Below, piece by piece: positions 9,005-21,119 of a DNA stretch of 40,248 bases; position 1 is the stretch's first letter; each line of letters opens with the position of its first letter. This DNA is from Hysterium pulicare CBS 123377 (taxonomy: Eukaryota > Ascomycota > Dothideomycetes > Hysteriales > Hysteriaceae): positions 1 through 40,248 of the forward strand of contig AJFK01000189.1 in the NCBI GenBank assembly GCA_000467715.1, read 5' to 3'. Below the pieces are notes generated by a model that did not search any database, had not been told where the DNA came from, and worked only from the letters and a program-made list of their open reading frames with translations. Position numbers and translations under genes: made by a program.

Positions 9005-11640
9005 ACACGCGTGATTGATGCCCGTGTGCTCCAACTTCTTCCTTATTTAGTATGGGGCAGTAAAGAGAGCGAACTCGCCAAAGTCCGGGAAGTTGACAGA
9101 GTAATCGAAAGATCCCAAAAGTGAGACTCCCCTCCTAGAGAAAGATAAGGGAACGAGTTCTTATACGAATTGCTCTCACCCGAGCGATTGCAGTAGGGGA
9201 AGAACGCGAGGATGAGATTGCTTTGGTCTTTGGGACGACGAGTTGAAGCTTTCACGGCGTCGACAACACCGAACCCGATTGAGGCTGCTGTCGAGCTGGG
9301 GCAAGATATTGTCACTTACCCAAGGCCGGCCAAAAGCTTTGGGCCAGCTGCTCGGCATTTGCCCGTATGCCTGCTGAGGGTACAAATACTAGTGTGAGCA
9401 AAGTATGCGGGGGATGCTAAGCATAAGAAGTCAAGACTGCTTAACCAAACGATAGACCCATTTCTGACATCTCAGTTTCCCTCGTGCATCGCCTTGGTAA
9501 TCTACCGTAATTAAAACGTAAACCCGATCTTCGAATACCTTATGCTGACTAGTCTCATTCGCCTCCAATCGGTAGCCTTGCAAATCTTTGGTGGAACGGA
9601 TGGATGAATTTAGATTAATCGCCATTGACAAGTTCTATGTCATAATCTTCTCATATGTATGAGCCGTTTGAGTAACAGGTTGACTGTTCTCGGGTAAAGA
9701 GAAAGACTCCACTACGTTGTTTGCTAAGTTATCTCTTCGAGAAAGACGTAATAGTGCTAAGAGTGAAAATGTATATGTTGCTATAGAAGAATATTCTGAT
9801 TAGACATATAAGTGAAGATACTCAGAGGCATATCGTGTTTTCCGGAAATCGTCACAGAAGAAAATCGTATCGGAAGCGTTACTCCTAAAGGGTTTCCTCT
9901 TATCCGCTTATCCTATTCTTCAATTTTCATGCTGGAGGCTGTGCCTCTAGCACTGATTTCCTCTCCAACAAAGACTATTTTTCTCCTAATTGGGTTTGAG
10001 AAGCGTAACTATTGGACGGGTTTTTAGATTACTTTTTTCAAGACTTTTTGATTTTCGTCTCAGAAGCGTTGCTTCCGAGGGCGTTCCTTCTCCACCGCGC
10101 ATCAAGAACCTTAAAAACAAGCCCAGAAGCTGCGCTTCTCAGAAGAAAGTAACGTCTTGCGAAGGTTATCCTACTTCATTCCAGCCTTGGAGGCATGAAG
10201 CCGGAGAGCGAATCTTTATTCTACTTCAGTTTGCTGTTCACAGTCAGCATCGTAGCGCAAGTCCTCTTTAAAGAGTTTCGAATTAATGTTGAACTAAGAC
10301 GCAGACCTCCGATCAGTTCTGCACTCTTGGTCATCCTTTTCACCTAGAGGGTGCCAAGGCCACGAAGACGTACTGGACCATATGCACCATCTCGCATGCG
10401 ATACTGCCACTTTGCCAAATCATGCATCTCCAGGAGCACGGCCGCCATATGGCTATGCCGTCCCACAAGAGCCATACAAACGCAACTCACTTACTGAATT
10501 TAGATGTGCTTCTCGTTGTAGTGCTGAGCCTGCATGTTGGAGCACGTCGACGCTTTCAGTCATGAGCATATCGGTGTCCAGAAAGGGTCATATTGGATGC
10601 CTGTCGCCATGATCAAGGGCTACAATTGACACTCGTCGCGGAAGACAAACTTGTCCTCGTCAATGATCTCCGCGATGGATATTCCAGGCACTTCTTCTCT
10701 CTCCTGGCCGTGACATCTGCTATGCTATTGCACCCGAAAACGCGTTCCGTTACGTCGGTTTTGTCGTCAACGGTGTCGATAGAGCACCAGAACCAAAGGA
10801 ACGAAACTGATGAGAACTTAACGCAAAATTAAGCTCGCGTACTTGCACAAGCCGACGCTGTAGACGATAAGGAGGTCCAATACACCTGAGGATGGAAAGG
10901 AACTTGGAAGTTGGCATTAACCTTGCCTGTCGGCTCCCTCACACTTCCGATGCCCAGACCGTTATGGGAAAAACGAGCATGACGATTGGCATGGATAATC
11001 AGACATGACCGGCGACTATCATTTCTCATTTCTCATGCCCAGCATCTGAATATAATTGAGCTTTCCTTTCAGAACGCAGTCTTGCATATATTCTAAATAA
11101 GTATTTTGCTAGAATGTGGAGTCATTCCCTGCCATCCAAGCCCGTCCCAACCTTCCACCTCTTCTTCAAGAAGGCATCATGTTGTCAGCCGCCGACCAAT
11201 ACCCATTCCCGCATCGCATCGCCAGCCACGTCTTCAATCCAGTGCCTTCGACCTGATCAAGTGTTCTCATTTCATGGCCGGGTGAACTATCGAAGTGCCG
11301 CGAAAGTCTCGTTTCGCGCGTTGCTCGATCGTGGGAGGCAGCACAAACGATGCGATGAGGAGAATACAGCGCTGTGCAATTATCCAAGACAGCTGAAGTG
11401 TGCTTTCGCAACCAAAAAAGAAGAGTTTTCGTACGTTGATTGCGTGGAGGTCGCGGTGTGGTGGTTGATTCGCCTTGGGTACATGGGAGCCCAACATATC
11501 ATTCGATTCGTGGTGCGCTCTTGACCGCTTTTTAGGCCGTATCGTGCATCGCACCACCACATTCCCGCTTTCTCTCCCCCTAATCCGAAACGTCTGCTTG
11601 GAGCTTATTATTCGCTTCCTTGCCCAACATCTCCTCTGCA
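9005..11640. other. About 2.6 kb without a supportable gene
   Basis: Open stretches exist, for example 10680-10800 on plus reading ICYAIAPENAFRYVGFVVNG in one frame. None has a start, splice signals or a domain I recognise. A cluster of imperfect palindromes of the type GAAGCG..GCTTC lies at 9871-10140. The region may hold gene relics too old to name. Confidence 0.5.
9871..10140. repeat. Cluster of imperfect palindromic AGAAGCG..GCTTC motifs
   Basis: Four related copies can be read: CGGAAGCGTTACTCC (9871), GAGAAGCGTAAC (9998), CAGAAGCGTTGCTTCCGAGG (10061) and CAGAAGCTGCGCTTCTC (10124). The last two are near-perfect inverted repeats. A similar pair occurs at 31281-31349. Confidence 0.45.
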
Positions 11641-11680
11641 TCAATGGCACCAAGCATCAATCATAATATCTACCCACACC

Positions 11681-12330
11681 GTGTACCTCTACAAGAACTG
11701 GCGATCGTCCCGACAACGCAAACACTTTGGGCTTTTCATACAGTACATCGAGTCACGTTACGGTACTCTCGTCCATGTTGTTGGAACCCCCTTCAGTGGA
11801 TACGAGGTACAGTTCAAGCGGCGTTTCGACCCTCATCTAACTGCCGGGCTGCACGAAGAAATCGAAATCGGCCAAATCGACTCACAGCTTGTTCATGATT
11901 GGCCCGGCGACTACCAGATTGACGCGACTCCCAGATGCAATCTCGAAGTTGTGGCTATGCAAATTCCATCCATCAGAACGAGTCAAAACCCCCTGGCTCC
12001 CGTTACAGACGTAAGTTGCCAAAGATCACTGCGACTTAATCTTGCTGATAATACTTGTAGACAATAAACCCTGACTGCCAAGTGTGGCTTACGAATTTTG
12101 TCCGTCGCCTCGTGGATATCAGCTACCTCCACGATTCAGCTCTGGCTACGATTATATCTGAGCGTGACCCACCAACTCTTGGGATGGTGAGCTTCAACAG
12201 TCAAGGCGGTCGAGACAATGGAGGGCACAGTCAAGGAGGTTACGGCCGAGGAAGTCATAGTCAAGGGAGCCATGATCAAGGGAGTGAAGATCAGGGAGGC
12301 GAGCATCAGGACCAGGTTCAGGATCATTGA
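11681..12330 (+). CDS. Small fungal protein of unknown function, two exons, 5' end unresolved
   Basis: Exon 1 runs to 12010. The intron 12011-12060 (50 bp) has donor GTAAGT, branch-like CTGATAA and acceptor TTGTAG, and exon 2 is 12061-12330. The junction is phase 0 (APVTD/TINPDCQVW). The conserved part begins near VYLYKNWRSS and contains KHFGLFIQYIES, GTLVHVVGTPFSGYEVQFKR, IGQIDSQLVHDWPGDY and WLTNFVRRLVDISYLHDSAL, about 150 residues. It resembles fungal small-protein families such as DUF6914, but I am unsure which one. The C-terminal tail (about 40 residues) is a Gly/Ser/His/Gln/Asp low-complexity repeat (GGHSQGGYGRGSHSQG). The frame is open upstream to a stop at 11522 but has no ATG. The only nearby ATG (11644) is one base out of frame, so either an upstream exon or a frameshift exists. 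The stated start is therefore the first conserved codon, not a proven initiator. Confidence 0.65.
12011..12060 (+). other. Spliceosomal intron, 50 bp
   Basis: GTAAGT donor, TGCTGATAA branch region and TTGTAG acceptor. Removal joins two frames that both encode conserved-looking sequence. Confidence 0.8.
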
Positions 12331-12521
12331 GGGCTCTCTGACTTGGTTGAAGCAGCGACATATTCCAGTCTTTTTTCTTTTAGTCCACAGGTGAGACACT
12401 TACCAATTGGTACGACACGGATTAGGGCTACGGATCCACCTTACTCAATGAAACTTTCAGAAAATCTAGAAGAAATCATTTCAACGTGAATACTCTCGAC
12501 GTATGTTTCCCGCGTTACAGT

Positions 12522-13541
12522 TCAGCATGCTCCAATTGCCCTTGTGATGAAGTCAAATGCCTCTAGAGGTAATGGATGAGACAAAAGAAAGGAATCTATC
12601 CACCCATCACTAACCCAATCTTCCCAATCACCCACTGTGTACAATGCTTTGCAGTATTCCCAATATTCCGGATACCAGCCTGATTGACCCCAGTCAATGA
12701 TTGCAAGAACTCTTGGAGGTCTCGTGGGACTCCTAGTACTCTCGATAATGATGTTGCTCCGATGAAGATCAGCGTGGGTGAAAGTAATGGCACCTTTATC
12801 TAATTCTGCTAGAAGCGGCCTGCAGAGGTTTAGAAGTACTTGTGATTCAGGATAGTCCGCACGACCGCGCCAGAGCCAGTCGAACCAGTCGTGGAATTTG
12901 GCGACAGTGGGGAATGTCCCTGGTGAGGGCTGACCTTCCAAAACCCAATCCTTCGGTGCATTTTTATCAATTGAACCTAAATCATGCTGGTTAAATTCAT
13001 AATTTTGATAGGAACGAGAGATACAATTACCTATAAACTGATCAGATGGTTCCTGCTTGAGGGTACGAAGCTGTGATATGATGCTCTGGAGCTGGCTGCA
13101 GACTGCACCCCTCTCGGAAGAGTCTAGTGATTCCCAACGATCTTGGAGGGTCGAACCCCGAATGAGTTGCATATAGATGAAGACCTCTTTCCCATCTACT
13201 TTCCATCCATAAAGTTCGGGTACCGGTACTTTATCAGAGAACAGCTTCTTGATTGCCCAAAGACATAACGCCTCCGAGGTCGACACGTTACGGCCATACT
13301 TGACAATAAGCTCGAGGTCTTCGAATCTAATAACAGGTCTTATGCCAGTGCTTGTGCAGCGGGATCTGACTTCTTCGGGAGAAGGTAATGGAAAACTCGA
13401 GCCGTAGGTCTTGAAATAGGAAGAGTCGAGGAACGTCATTTCCATCTTTGAAGCATCTGGCAAGTCTCGAAGCACGACTTGTGGGCATGTGTTGTTGTTG
13501 TTGGGCGGGACCAAATCCGGCTGGACATCCTGGGCCTCCAT
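12522..13541 (-). CDS. Aminoglycoside phosphotransferase-like (APH family) fungal protein
   Basis: A 339-residue protein without introns. It has the protein-kinase-like fold of the APH/choline-kinase group. The nucleotide-binding part includes LELIVKYG (Lys81) and a following acidic helix position, SEALCLW (Glu90). The hinge-like IYMQLIRGSTL follows at 122-132. The catalytic loop is FTHADLHRSNIII (Asp258, Asn263), and the metal-binding motif is IIDWGQSGWYPEYWEY (Asp283). Fungal members are abundant and their substrates mostly unknown; antibiotic resistance should not be assumed. The start chosen is Met at 13541. The frame stays open to an ATG at 13745, giving 407 residues, but the extra 68 residues are low-complexity and do not resemble the family. 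The 3' end lies about 190 bp from the end of the convergent gene at 12330. Confidence 0.85.
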   Translation of the reverse strand: MEAQDVQPDLVPPNNNNTCPQVVLRDLPDASKMEMTFLDSSYFKTYGSSFPLPSPEEVRSRCTSTGIRPVIRFEDLELIVKYGRNVSTSEALCLWAIKKLFSDKVPVPELYGWKVDGKEVFIYMQLIRGSTLQDRWESLDSSERGAVCSQLQSIISQLRTLKQEPSDQFIGNCISRSYQNYEFNQHDLGSIDKNAPKDWVLEGQPSPGTFPTVAKFHDWFDWLWRGRADYPESQVLLNLCRPLLAELDKGAITFTHADLHRSNIIIESTRSPTRPPRVLAIIDWGQSGWYPEYWEYCKALYTVGDWEDWVSDGWIDSFLLSHPLPLEAFDFITRAIGAC

Positions 13542-16500
13542 ATCTCGAATACGGAAGTAGCGAAAAGAACCGAGGTGAAATCCTGATTTACAAAGGAAGC
13601 CGTTGCAGCAGGAAGTATTTGCATCAAGATTTCGGAGAGTTTGGGGTTGGCGGTTCGAAGCTTGAAGTTGTAGACGAAAGGTTGGAAGATGACAGATAGG
13701 TGAGGTTGGAAGTGAAGTTGTAAAAGACCCGGTCGGAGCGGGCAAAACTTGTTCCGAGAATCACGAGAATAGGCTAACTTGTGCGGAGATGAATATTATG
13801 ATCATTGAATGATTATTTTGACCGCTCTCCTTCTCTTTTATCCTTCAAATCCTACCTGCATTCTAGTAGTGAGACATTAAGGAGTTCGGCAGTGGTGATA
13901 CATCTGTGCAGCATTTCTTGTCAAGACTGAGAGTGCTTGGGAACCGCCTCTCGGGGACCTTCTCATAATGATGAGTCTATAAATATAGTCGCCAGAAGCC
14001 AGAGAGAAGTCTACAATGAGGCTGAAGCCTTAGAAACTAAGATGATACATCCTCCCCCGGTGCCAGAAGCCTTAATATTTCACCCTCACCCGGAAGAAGA
14101 GTTTGCATTGCGTGACCGATATGTTCCTCTTGCCAAGTTTGGAATTGATACTGGTGTTGCTCTCGAGGAATCAGAGTCGGAGATTGAAAGAGGTACGATT
14201 AGCCCATCGCATATCCCAATTCGTTACCACTTTGAGAGTCAGAAACGTCCATCATGTAATAAGAGGTCTGAGAGATGAGATCTATATTGGAACAAGCTTG
14301 AGCATAGTCCTTAATGATGCAGGGGCTGTCATTTTATATACGACCGGATTCGAAATGCTGCACAATGACTATGGCTAGTTGAATGGCTCTTGAGGATTGT
14401 CTCAGATGATTTCCCTTTCAACGTTGGAGTCTAATTGAAGATTCAGGCTGTATCAATCTGCTTGCACCATCCCGGGCAGTGTCTTGTGGCAAAGTATCGA
14501 GACTTCTTGGCCAGGATGTCTTTCGTATCAATGAGCCGTGGAGCCCTTGAGTTGAGAGGGCTGGCAATTTCTAGTCTCGAAGAAGGAGTGGAACTAGAAA
14601 CTTCACCTCGAACAGCTTGGAACCATTCTCATGGGCTCATTCGGTAATCTCGAAGTCGCTAACAAGCCTTCATTGAGGCCTCGTTGTTAGCCCAGAGCAT
14701 GTGGACGTAACACGCCTTATATGATCGTGAATGACTTGGCTCATACCGTGCGCAGCCATTCGTCCACTGCTTAGTTCCGCTTGATGCGATCGCTCCTCCA
14801 TACTGCTTCTTCTCCTACAGCCAATGCCACTGCTATGTTTTTATTAGAGCGTCATTGTAACTTGGAACTCGGGGTTGAATGTGCGTTCCACGATAGACTC
14901 GATAATGGGGAACTTTGCGCGATGAGATGGAGGAGAGGTCGGGTACTGTGGGACGTCTGTTGTTGATGAGCGCAGAGTATGTCGTGTCTAGCTACGTACA
15001 GGAGCTTCGTTGAAAGGGGGGAGGGTTGCAAGGAAAATGATCTTAATGATTGGACGTCGGGTAGACGAAAGGGCGCTGATGTCGCCTATTTGTTAAGTTT
15101 CATCGTATGCTGAGATATAAGATGGCTGTAAGATCGCGCGTATCTTAGGTTGGACGAGAACGAATAGAGAAGCTGGTTGAAGAGAAGATGGGTAAAGTGG
15201 TCGCTCTAAAAGACGGTAAGTTGGGTGGTTGGCTACGAGAGGGTTGCCGGACAAGCTGGGGACGATCGTGGCCTCGTATTATTCGCAGAAGCATCATAAA
15301 ACTCTTTATTGTCAACAACCTAAGATATCGCATTCTCATGAGAACGACTGGGAACTCATTACGAATCCCAATACACCAACCTATTACCATCTCCTTCCCC
15401 TTCGCTCCACATCAAATCCAGTAACATGTGGCGGAGTTGGTGTCCCAGGATACTAAAAACGAAAATCTCGAAAGCCCCTTGGCAACATTCGCCCAAATTG
15501 CGCGCAAAGATTCTTAGTAGTGCCAGTGATTATTCGCGATAAGCGCCGTGTCGCGACAAGTGGGTCCTTCGTGCGGTACAAGACGCGGAAGGGTCATCGA
15601 CCTTCATAGACAACGTCTACTTTCATCGCTTCTATATGCCTTCAACCGCCGGAGCCAGAGAACCTTGTTCCTACCGTCGAAAAGTTCACTCGCCTATGAC
15701 AAACCCTGTATGAGTATTGATATCCTTGAGCGAATACACTATACCAGCAAATATCATGATCCGTGGCCCGAGAGGCTGGGGTGGTAATGGAATCTCGACG
15801 GGCATTGTGAGTGTTGGGGAACAGGACGGAGGGGAGAGACTGAACTCTTATTGAAGTGCTCAAAAGCTCGTCTTCGAGTGCATCATTATGAAATAGGGCT
15901 TGGTAGCAGGAGTTTAAAATCTGTAACGAGAAATGAGTATCATGCCACATCCGAGTGAAATACGCACCTAGGAACAATCTTGCCAATTATCTCCTGTAGA
16001 ACGCTGTGGAAGGGCATCGTGGACCTGGAAGCTTCGAGGAGAAGACGAGTTGGCTAGGGTAGGTAGCTGAGAAACGCATAGAAGTGGTGCCAAAGATTGA
16101 CAACGAAAGTGAGCGATGATCTGAACTTGATCGTCGCGAGATTGCAGTCATGCCGACCAGCGACGGAAGTAGGCAATGTGCATTGCAATAGGCGAGATGG
16201 GAAGGTAAGGAACTGAAATTGTGATTCGGGAAAGTGAACATTATGCGACTCGGAGCAGCGGTGCTGGCCTCAGCGGTGGGAAACTTGGCGGTAACGGAGA
16301 GCTCGGTGATGATGGAGCGCTTGATGATGATGGGGCCTTGGTGGTGAAGAAGAGCTTGGTGGTGTTGGTGCTTTGCAGTAAGTGGGGATGTTCGGGGACG
16401 AGAGAGGGAGCGGAAACGAAGGACGATGCAGGTGGAGATTCAAGAGGCACCAGTTATCCTACGAAGCAAACTGGAGACCATTCGAGCAAGTTCGTGAGTG

Positions 16501-16890
16501 AAGTGAACTTTGGGATGAAGGAGCAGAAAGCACACACGCGCCTCATAGGGAGAACGCGACAAATCAACATCTTAGACCCTATGAACCCAGGCAATCACGA
16601 CAGAGGAGCAGGAAGTGATAGACATATCACGAAGTTAATCAAGTCAAGGTCATGCAGTCAGAGAGGAAGAATTGAAAATGTACTATGAAACTACCTAAGG
16701 GAAGTCGCCACAACAAAAAGATCGAGCTGCTTGGTTTCACCCGCGTTGCCGCGAAGTTACTTATCCTCGACGCCACGTAAAGGCGCAACTCAAGTCGAGG
16801 TTCCTCCATCTTGCCAGGCCTGCCGGCAGCCGCCGCGTACCTGCATCACGCTGAGCCTTCTTTCAGCGATCCCCATGGTGTGAGCCTCTA
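13542..16890. other. About 3.3 kb without a supportable gene
   Basis: Several frames of 60-155 residues exist but none has a recognisable domain, and most are biased in composition. The G-rich segment 16300-16380 (GATGATGG and GGTGGTG runs) is an example. The first 250 bp act as the upstream region of the minus-strand kinase gene. Confidence 0.5.
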
Positions 16891-16896
16891 GCAACG

Positions 16897-17195
16897 AATG
16901 ACAGTAGTATGTTCCCGCCTTTACGTCAGGTATTGCCAGTCTGACGGCGATGTCCGGTTGCAGGACAACCCGAAGGAGCCCATGCACAACCGCGAGAAGA
17001 GGTCATCATGGCAGCTAATGACAGTATTGTGTTCCCGTCTTTATGTCAGGCATTGCCAGTCTGACAGCGATGTCCGGTTGCAGAACGACCCGAAGGAAGT
17101 CCATACGAGGCAACCGCGAGAAGAGGTCATCATGGCAGCTAATGACAGTATTGTGTTCCCGTCTTAACGTCAGGTATTGCCAGTCTGACGGTTAA
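16897..17195. repeat. 120-124-bp tandem repeat, about 2.5 units
   Basis: Units start at AATGACAGTA at 16897, 17017 and 17141, giving periods of 120 and 124 bp; the third copy is partial. Each unit contains the hairpin CGTCAG-GTATTGCCAGT-CTGACG or a variant, followed by GCGATGTCCGGTTGCAG and, 3', CCGCGAGAAGAGGTCATCATGG. The open frame running through the repeat is a by-product of the repeat length being a multiple of three in the first two units. Confidence 0.9.
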
Positions 17196-17313
17196 TGACC
17201 CACCCCAATCGGCCTGCCGACACAGAGTGAAGGGAGAGACGATCAAAGGCGTAGGTCACGGCAACTGTGCAGGGACTCGCCCGCGGTATAGGTCAGGTAG
17301 TGCCAGTCTGACC
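16924..17313. other. Four hairpins with conserved loop and covarying stems
   Basis: Positions 16924-16946, 17044-17066, 17168-17190 and 17291-17313 each hold a 6-bp stem around the 11-nt loop GTATTGCCAGT (variants GCATTGCCAGT and GTAGTGCCAGT). The outermost pair is C-G in copies 1 and 3, T-A in copy 2 and G-C in copy 4, so both sides changed together. The fourth copy lies about 100 bp beyond the tandem repeat. This pattern suggests selection on the paired structure or on a palindromic binding site. Confidence 0.7.
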
Positions 17314-20300
17314 GCTGAATGAAATCCTTGGTGAGTGGTGAAGGTGAAGTCCAGTATGAGTGGACCACTGAGTGAGGTGTTCGGAAGTGGGTATCGGTCG
17401 CGAGGGGGTGTGGTTCGTGAGAAGAGGGGTCGTGGATGTGAGTTGTAGGCGAAGGTGACGTGGAGGAGGAAGTGGGGTGGAGAAGGAAATAAGGTAAAGG
17501 AAGAAGTGACGTGCCGGAGAGAGTGAGGTGTTAGAGGGAGGAAGTGGTTGGATGAAGGTAGAGATGAATGAAAGTGAGTTGTTCAACGAAAGAAGGATTG
17601 AGGGGAAGTGGTGGACTGAATTGAAAGAGGTTGTTGAAGAAAAGAAGAAGGGAGGGAGGAAGTGAGTTTATATATTTCGATTAGGCACTAGCGTGTCACG
17701 TGTGTGCCATAAGCTCGGACCACCACTAATCTGATTGGGTAAAGCGTAAGAAGGATGAATGTTTTCGAGGGCAGGGAGATTAGTACCTGCTAGAATGTTG
17801 GAACTTTTGGATTACCGCTGGCTTTTTCTCTTTGAGCCTTGGAGTTCGACTCTTTTTTCTTCTCGTCGTCATTGATAAATGTAGAGTCCCAGCACATCTT
17901 GATTGCCCTGGGATTTTAACGTATTCGGTGAACAGGAAACACTTTACTCTACTTGTTATCGCCCTAATCCATACCATGATGTGTTTTCAGCAATGAAAAA
18001 GCTAACACCAGTTATCTAGAATAACCTCAACTAAAATCACCTTTTCGACTGAAGTCTCCCCTTTGAGCATCCCTCAATCCCAGATCTTACTCTGATAACC
18101 TTCTCTATATCCCGTCGATGAACCAAGCTCGCGGGAAAATCTCCCGAGTTTCGCCATCCAACGTATAACCAACCTTCCTGCGATCCACTCACCCCGCATA
18201 CCTCAGCCACATCCTCCTCCCACAATGAATGCATCCTTCTTCTCCTTATCTTCCGTTCCATTAACCACGCCCTTCTTCAGGACGCCGCGAGATGTCTCTC
18301 CGTCATAGAAGCCTTCTTCAAATCAGAACTGTCGCCTCTTTCCGTTCCCTCCAAACTTCGCACCACACATATCCCTTACTATCTCCAATACCCTGTACAT
18401 TGAGCGCTCTATGCTAGGGATATGGTTTTTCCAGGCGAAATGCTGCTTCCGCTTTCGAATTGAGCAGTCAGTAAGCTTTTTCTTTGGCTAGAACTAAGGC
18501 TGTGACGCTTGAATGTCTGGTTCTTGTGCTTTGATGTGGGAGCGTGACGAGGGCGCGGAAAAGAGAGGTGACCCACGTGGTAGGTGATATATTGAGGCTG
18601 AGGCTGATGAGACAGGGACTGGTGGATAAAGGAAATACGTAGAGAGAAAGGCTCAGGAAAGGTGTGAGGAGGGGAATTGAGCGAGAGGAGTTGCATGAGG
18701 CTTGATACTAGTCGCAAATTTGAAAGCACCAGAAATGAACGGGTTATCGGCCCAATCAGTTAGCCACTAATAGGAGTGTCCATAATTCCGGCTAACTTGG
18801 GTTCCACAAGAAGTTAATGGTGCGAAAGTGTTGAATTTACGATGTGGTCCCAGAGCTCTAAGTTGAGACAAGTCGGGGGAAGGTTCTGGGATGCTGATAG
18901 TGATGGGGGGTCTGCACAATATTCCAACCCATGTCGGGGCTGTATCTAAGGGTATGGAGAGGCTCTCCGACTTTCCCGAAAGCATACACCGCTCTGCAAT
19001 GCGAGTGACAAAGCAGCCACGGGATCTTATCGAATTCCTTCTCAGTGCAGAGTTATTAGAGGTCAGTGTCGGCAGATGCACGGTGTACGCTGGATTTGCA
19101 TTGTCCTCACATGCGACAATGTACATGGCTGCATATTTGCATATACAGATAAAACTATACAACTATAATTTAGTGAACCATCGTGCGGGTCTCTCGCAGC
19201 CAGTCGCCTAGCATTTTTGTGCTATGGCTGATTTCAGTAGAAGAGGCACCAACGCCCGCCAAAGCTCTATGCAGTAAAAGAAGAGGGCCTCAGTCTCCTG
19301 GAGAGAATATGAGCATCCGCCAGATACTCTCCGATGTAGAAGCTATTGCTGCAGAAGCAAAACAAGTACCAGATACTATCAAAACATTCTTCTGAAGCGC
19401 CCTTTTCAACCGCAAAATGATCTTCAACTGGTACATTTGGAACGATGACTTGGGATCCTCAACATCAGGCCATCTTTAGTTCACCGCACTGCAAGCTTAC
19501 CATATCTACATGCGACATATACTGATTGACTTAGATTGGAAAATGCTTGTTACTTATTGCAACCGAGCCCATGGTTAAACTCTAAGCCCTTGGCCGCGCC
19601 AGTGATAACTGGTTGAAGATGAAACTGTGCACCGCCTACCTCCTGATACATGGACTTCTTACGACACAACTCATCGAGAATCTTTTGCCAATCAAAGACG
19701 ATTCATTGCAAGAGTCATGGGCCGATTTGCTCTACATCGCCAGCATTGCCCGTGGTTCGTCCGCCGAATGAGCCAATCCACAACCATTCCTTTAGAGTAC
19801 TTGTGTTCCTAGAGATTCCTGTAGAGATCCGCTTCAAGCTTCAGCATAATAAAGATAAAGAGATGAGAAGTGAGAGATGAGAGATGAATCCGATAAGTAC
19901 CATGGGATGGACCAGGGTGGATGAAGAATGGAGTTTACTACAAGCCGATGGGCGTGAAGGCTGAAGGTCGAAGGGTCCGTACCACGCCAACCCGAAGAAG
20001 CATAGGAAAGCACGCAGGTCAGATCTCGGCTCGGTCCGGCCCACGCCGCTAGCAAGATCGTTCCCACTCGTCGTACACTAGCATGGCCACCGCGGCTCAC
20101 CTGCACACCCATCCTAAGCTCTCGCATGGCCTCCCAAACTTCCACTGGGCACCTTCCAACTGCAAATAACCAGTTTTTAATCAATCCGACCTGGATTGCT
20201 TCTCTCTAGTAGATGATCAATAGGCTACCTTACAAGTTAATCAGACCTATGTTTAAAATCTAAGGTTTCATGCACCACGTTTGAAAGCATTATACGTTCT

Positions 20301-21110
20301 ACTTCTTTTCTTTTGAAAGATGAAGATCCATAAAGCTGATTTGAAGGGCAAGAACGTCTATTCTTTAAACCATTCAGTATGTTATCGCACGACTCACCGA
20401 AATGAGTCAATGGGTTAGATTTCTTGCGGAGGACATAGGGCCCGTCGAGCGTACATAAAAACGGACGTCTGAGGTTTCTCACCTTGGAAACCTCGCTCCC
20501 ATGTCCCTGAAACCACTAGTCGTGAATTTTGTGTAGTGTATAGGTGTCGACACTTTCGTACGAGGCCTGGGAACCCCGAAGACTGGCGTGTGGGAGAAAT
20601 ACGGCAAGCTCGCGGCCGAATACTAAGGAGGAGCAATACTAGAGAAGCAACAGCGACGTTGATATCACTGCGGGCTCACAAGAAGGTACAACCTCTGCCT
20701 CCTGCATCGGTGGTCTGTTCTCGAAAGATTCGCGTCCCTCATTGGTTTACGACTTCTTTGGATCTTCATTTGAAGCAACGCCTCCGAGGATGAACGAAGG
20801 CTACTAGAAAGGTTAGCGAATAGTAATATGTCCATACTATACAGTTCTCTAGTGACATAGCGATGAGATCCCGCTGGCTTTGTAGTTGCCAGGGAGGGTC
20901 TTTCTATGTGGGCTGCTGGAGAATTCTTCATGGCACGCCGCGCCTCAATATCTCCGCCATGGACAAACGCAAGAATGTTTCTCGGACAAAGGATGCGGAG
21001 TCAGCGTCGTCAGCTTACTCGGACCTGGGTCAACTTCGATGGATGGCGGCACCTGCTCGGCGACACGTTGATTGGATACGTCCTGCACATTTCTCCCTGG
21101 CTAATTGCAT
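17314..21110. other. About 3.8 kb without a supportable gene
   Basis: 17320-17660 is strongly purine-rich on plus (GAAGG/GGAAG runs). The remainder holds short unrelated frames, for example 18220-18390 with INHALLQDAARCLSVIEAFF and 19590-19760 with WADLLYIASIARGS. These look like fragments of former genes but match nothing I can name. Confidence 0.5.
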
Positions 21111-21119
21111 AGTTCTGCA

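Noticed and set aside
10590-10840. Transposase relic suggested by DEDKFVFRDECQ on the minus strand
   Set aside because: No catalytic DDE/D spacing, helix-turn-helix or terminal inverted repeats could be found around it.
12522-13745. Full 407-residue version of the APH-like kinase
   Set aside because: The first 68 residues are low-complexity and unlike the family; Met at 13541 gives a normal family length. The long form remains possible.
16898-17167. A repeat-containing 89-residue coding region
   Set aside because: The frame exists only because the first period (120 bp) is a multiple of three. The next (124 bp) is not, and nothing in the product resembles a protein family.
17293-17586. A 97-residue Ser/Thr/Pro-rich minus-strand protein
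   Set aside because: Its composition follows directly from the purine-rich strand; there is no domain or conserved spacing.
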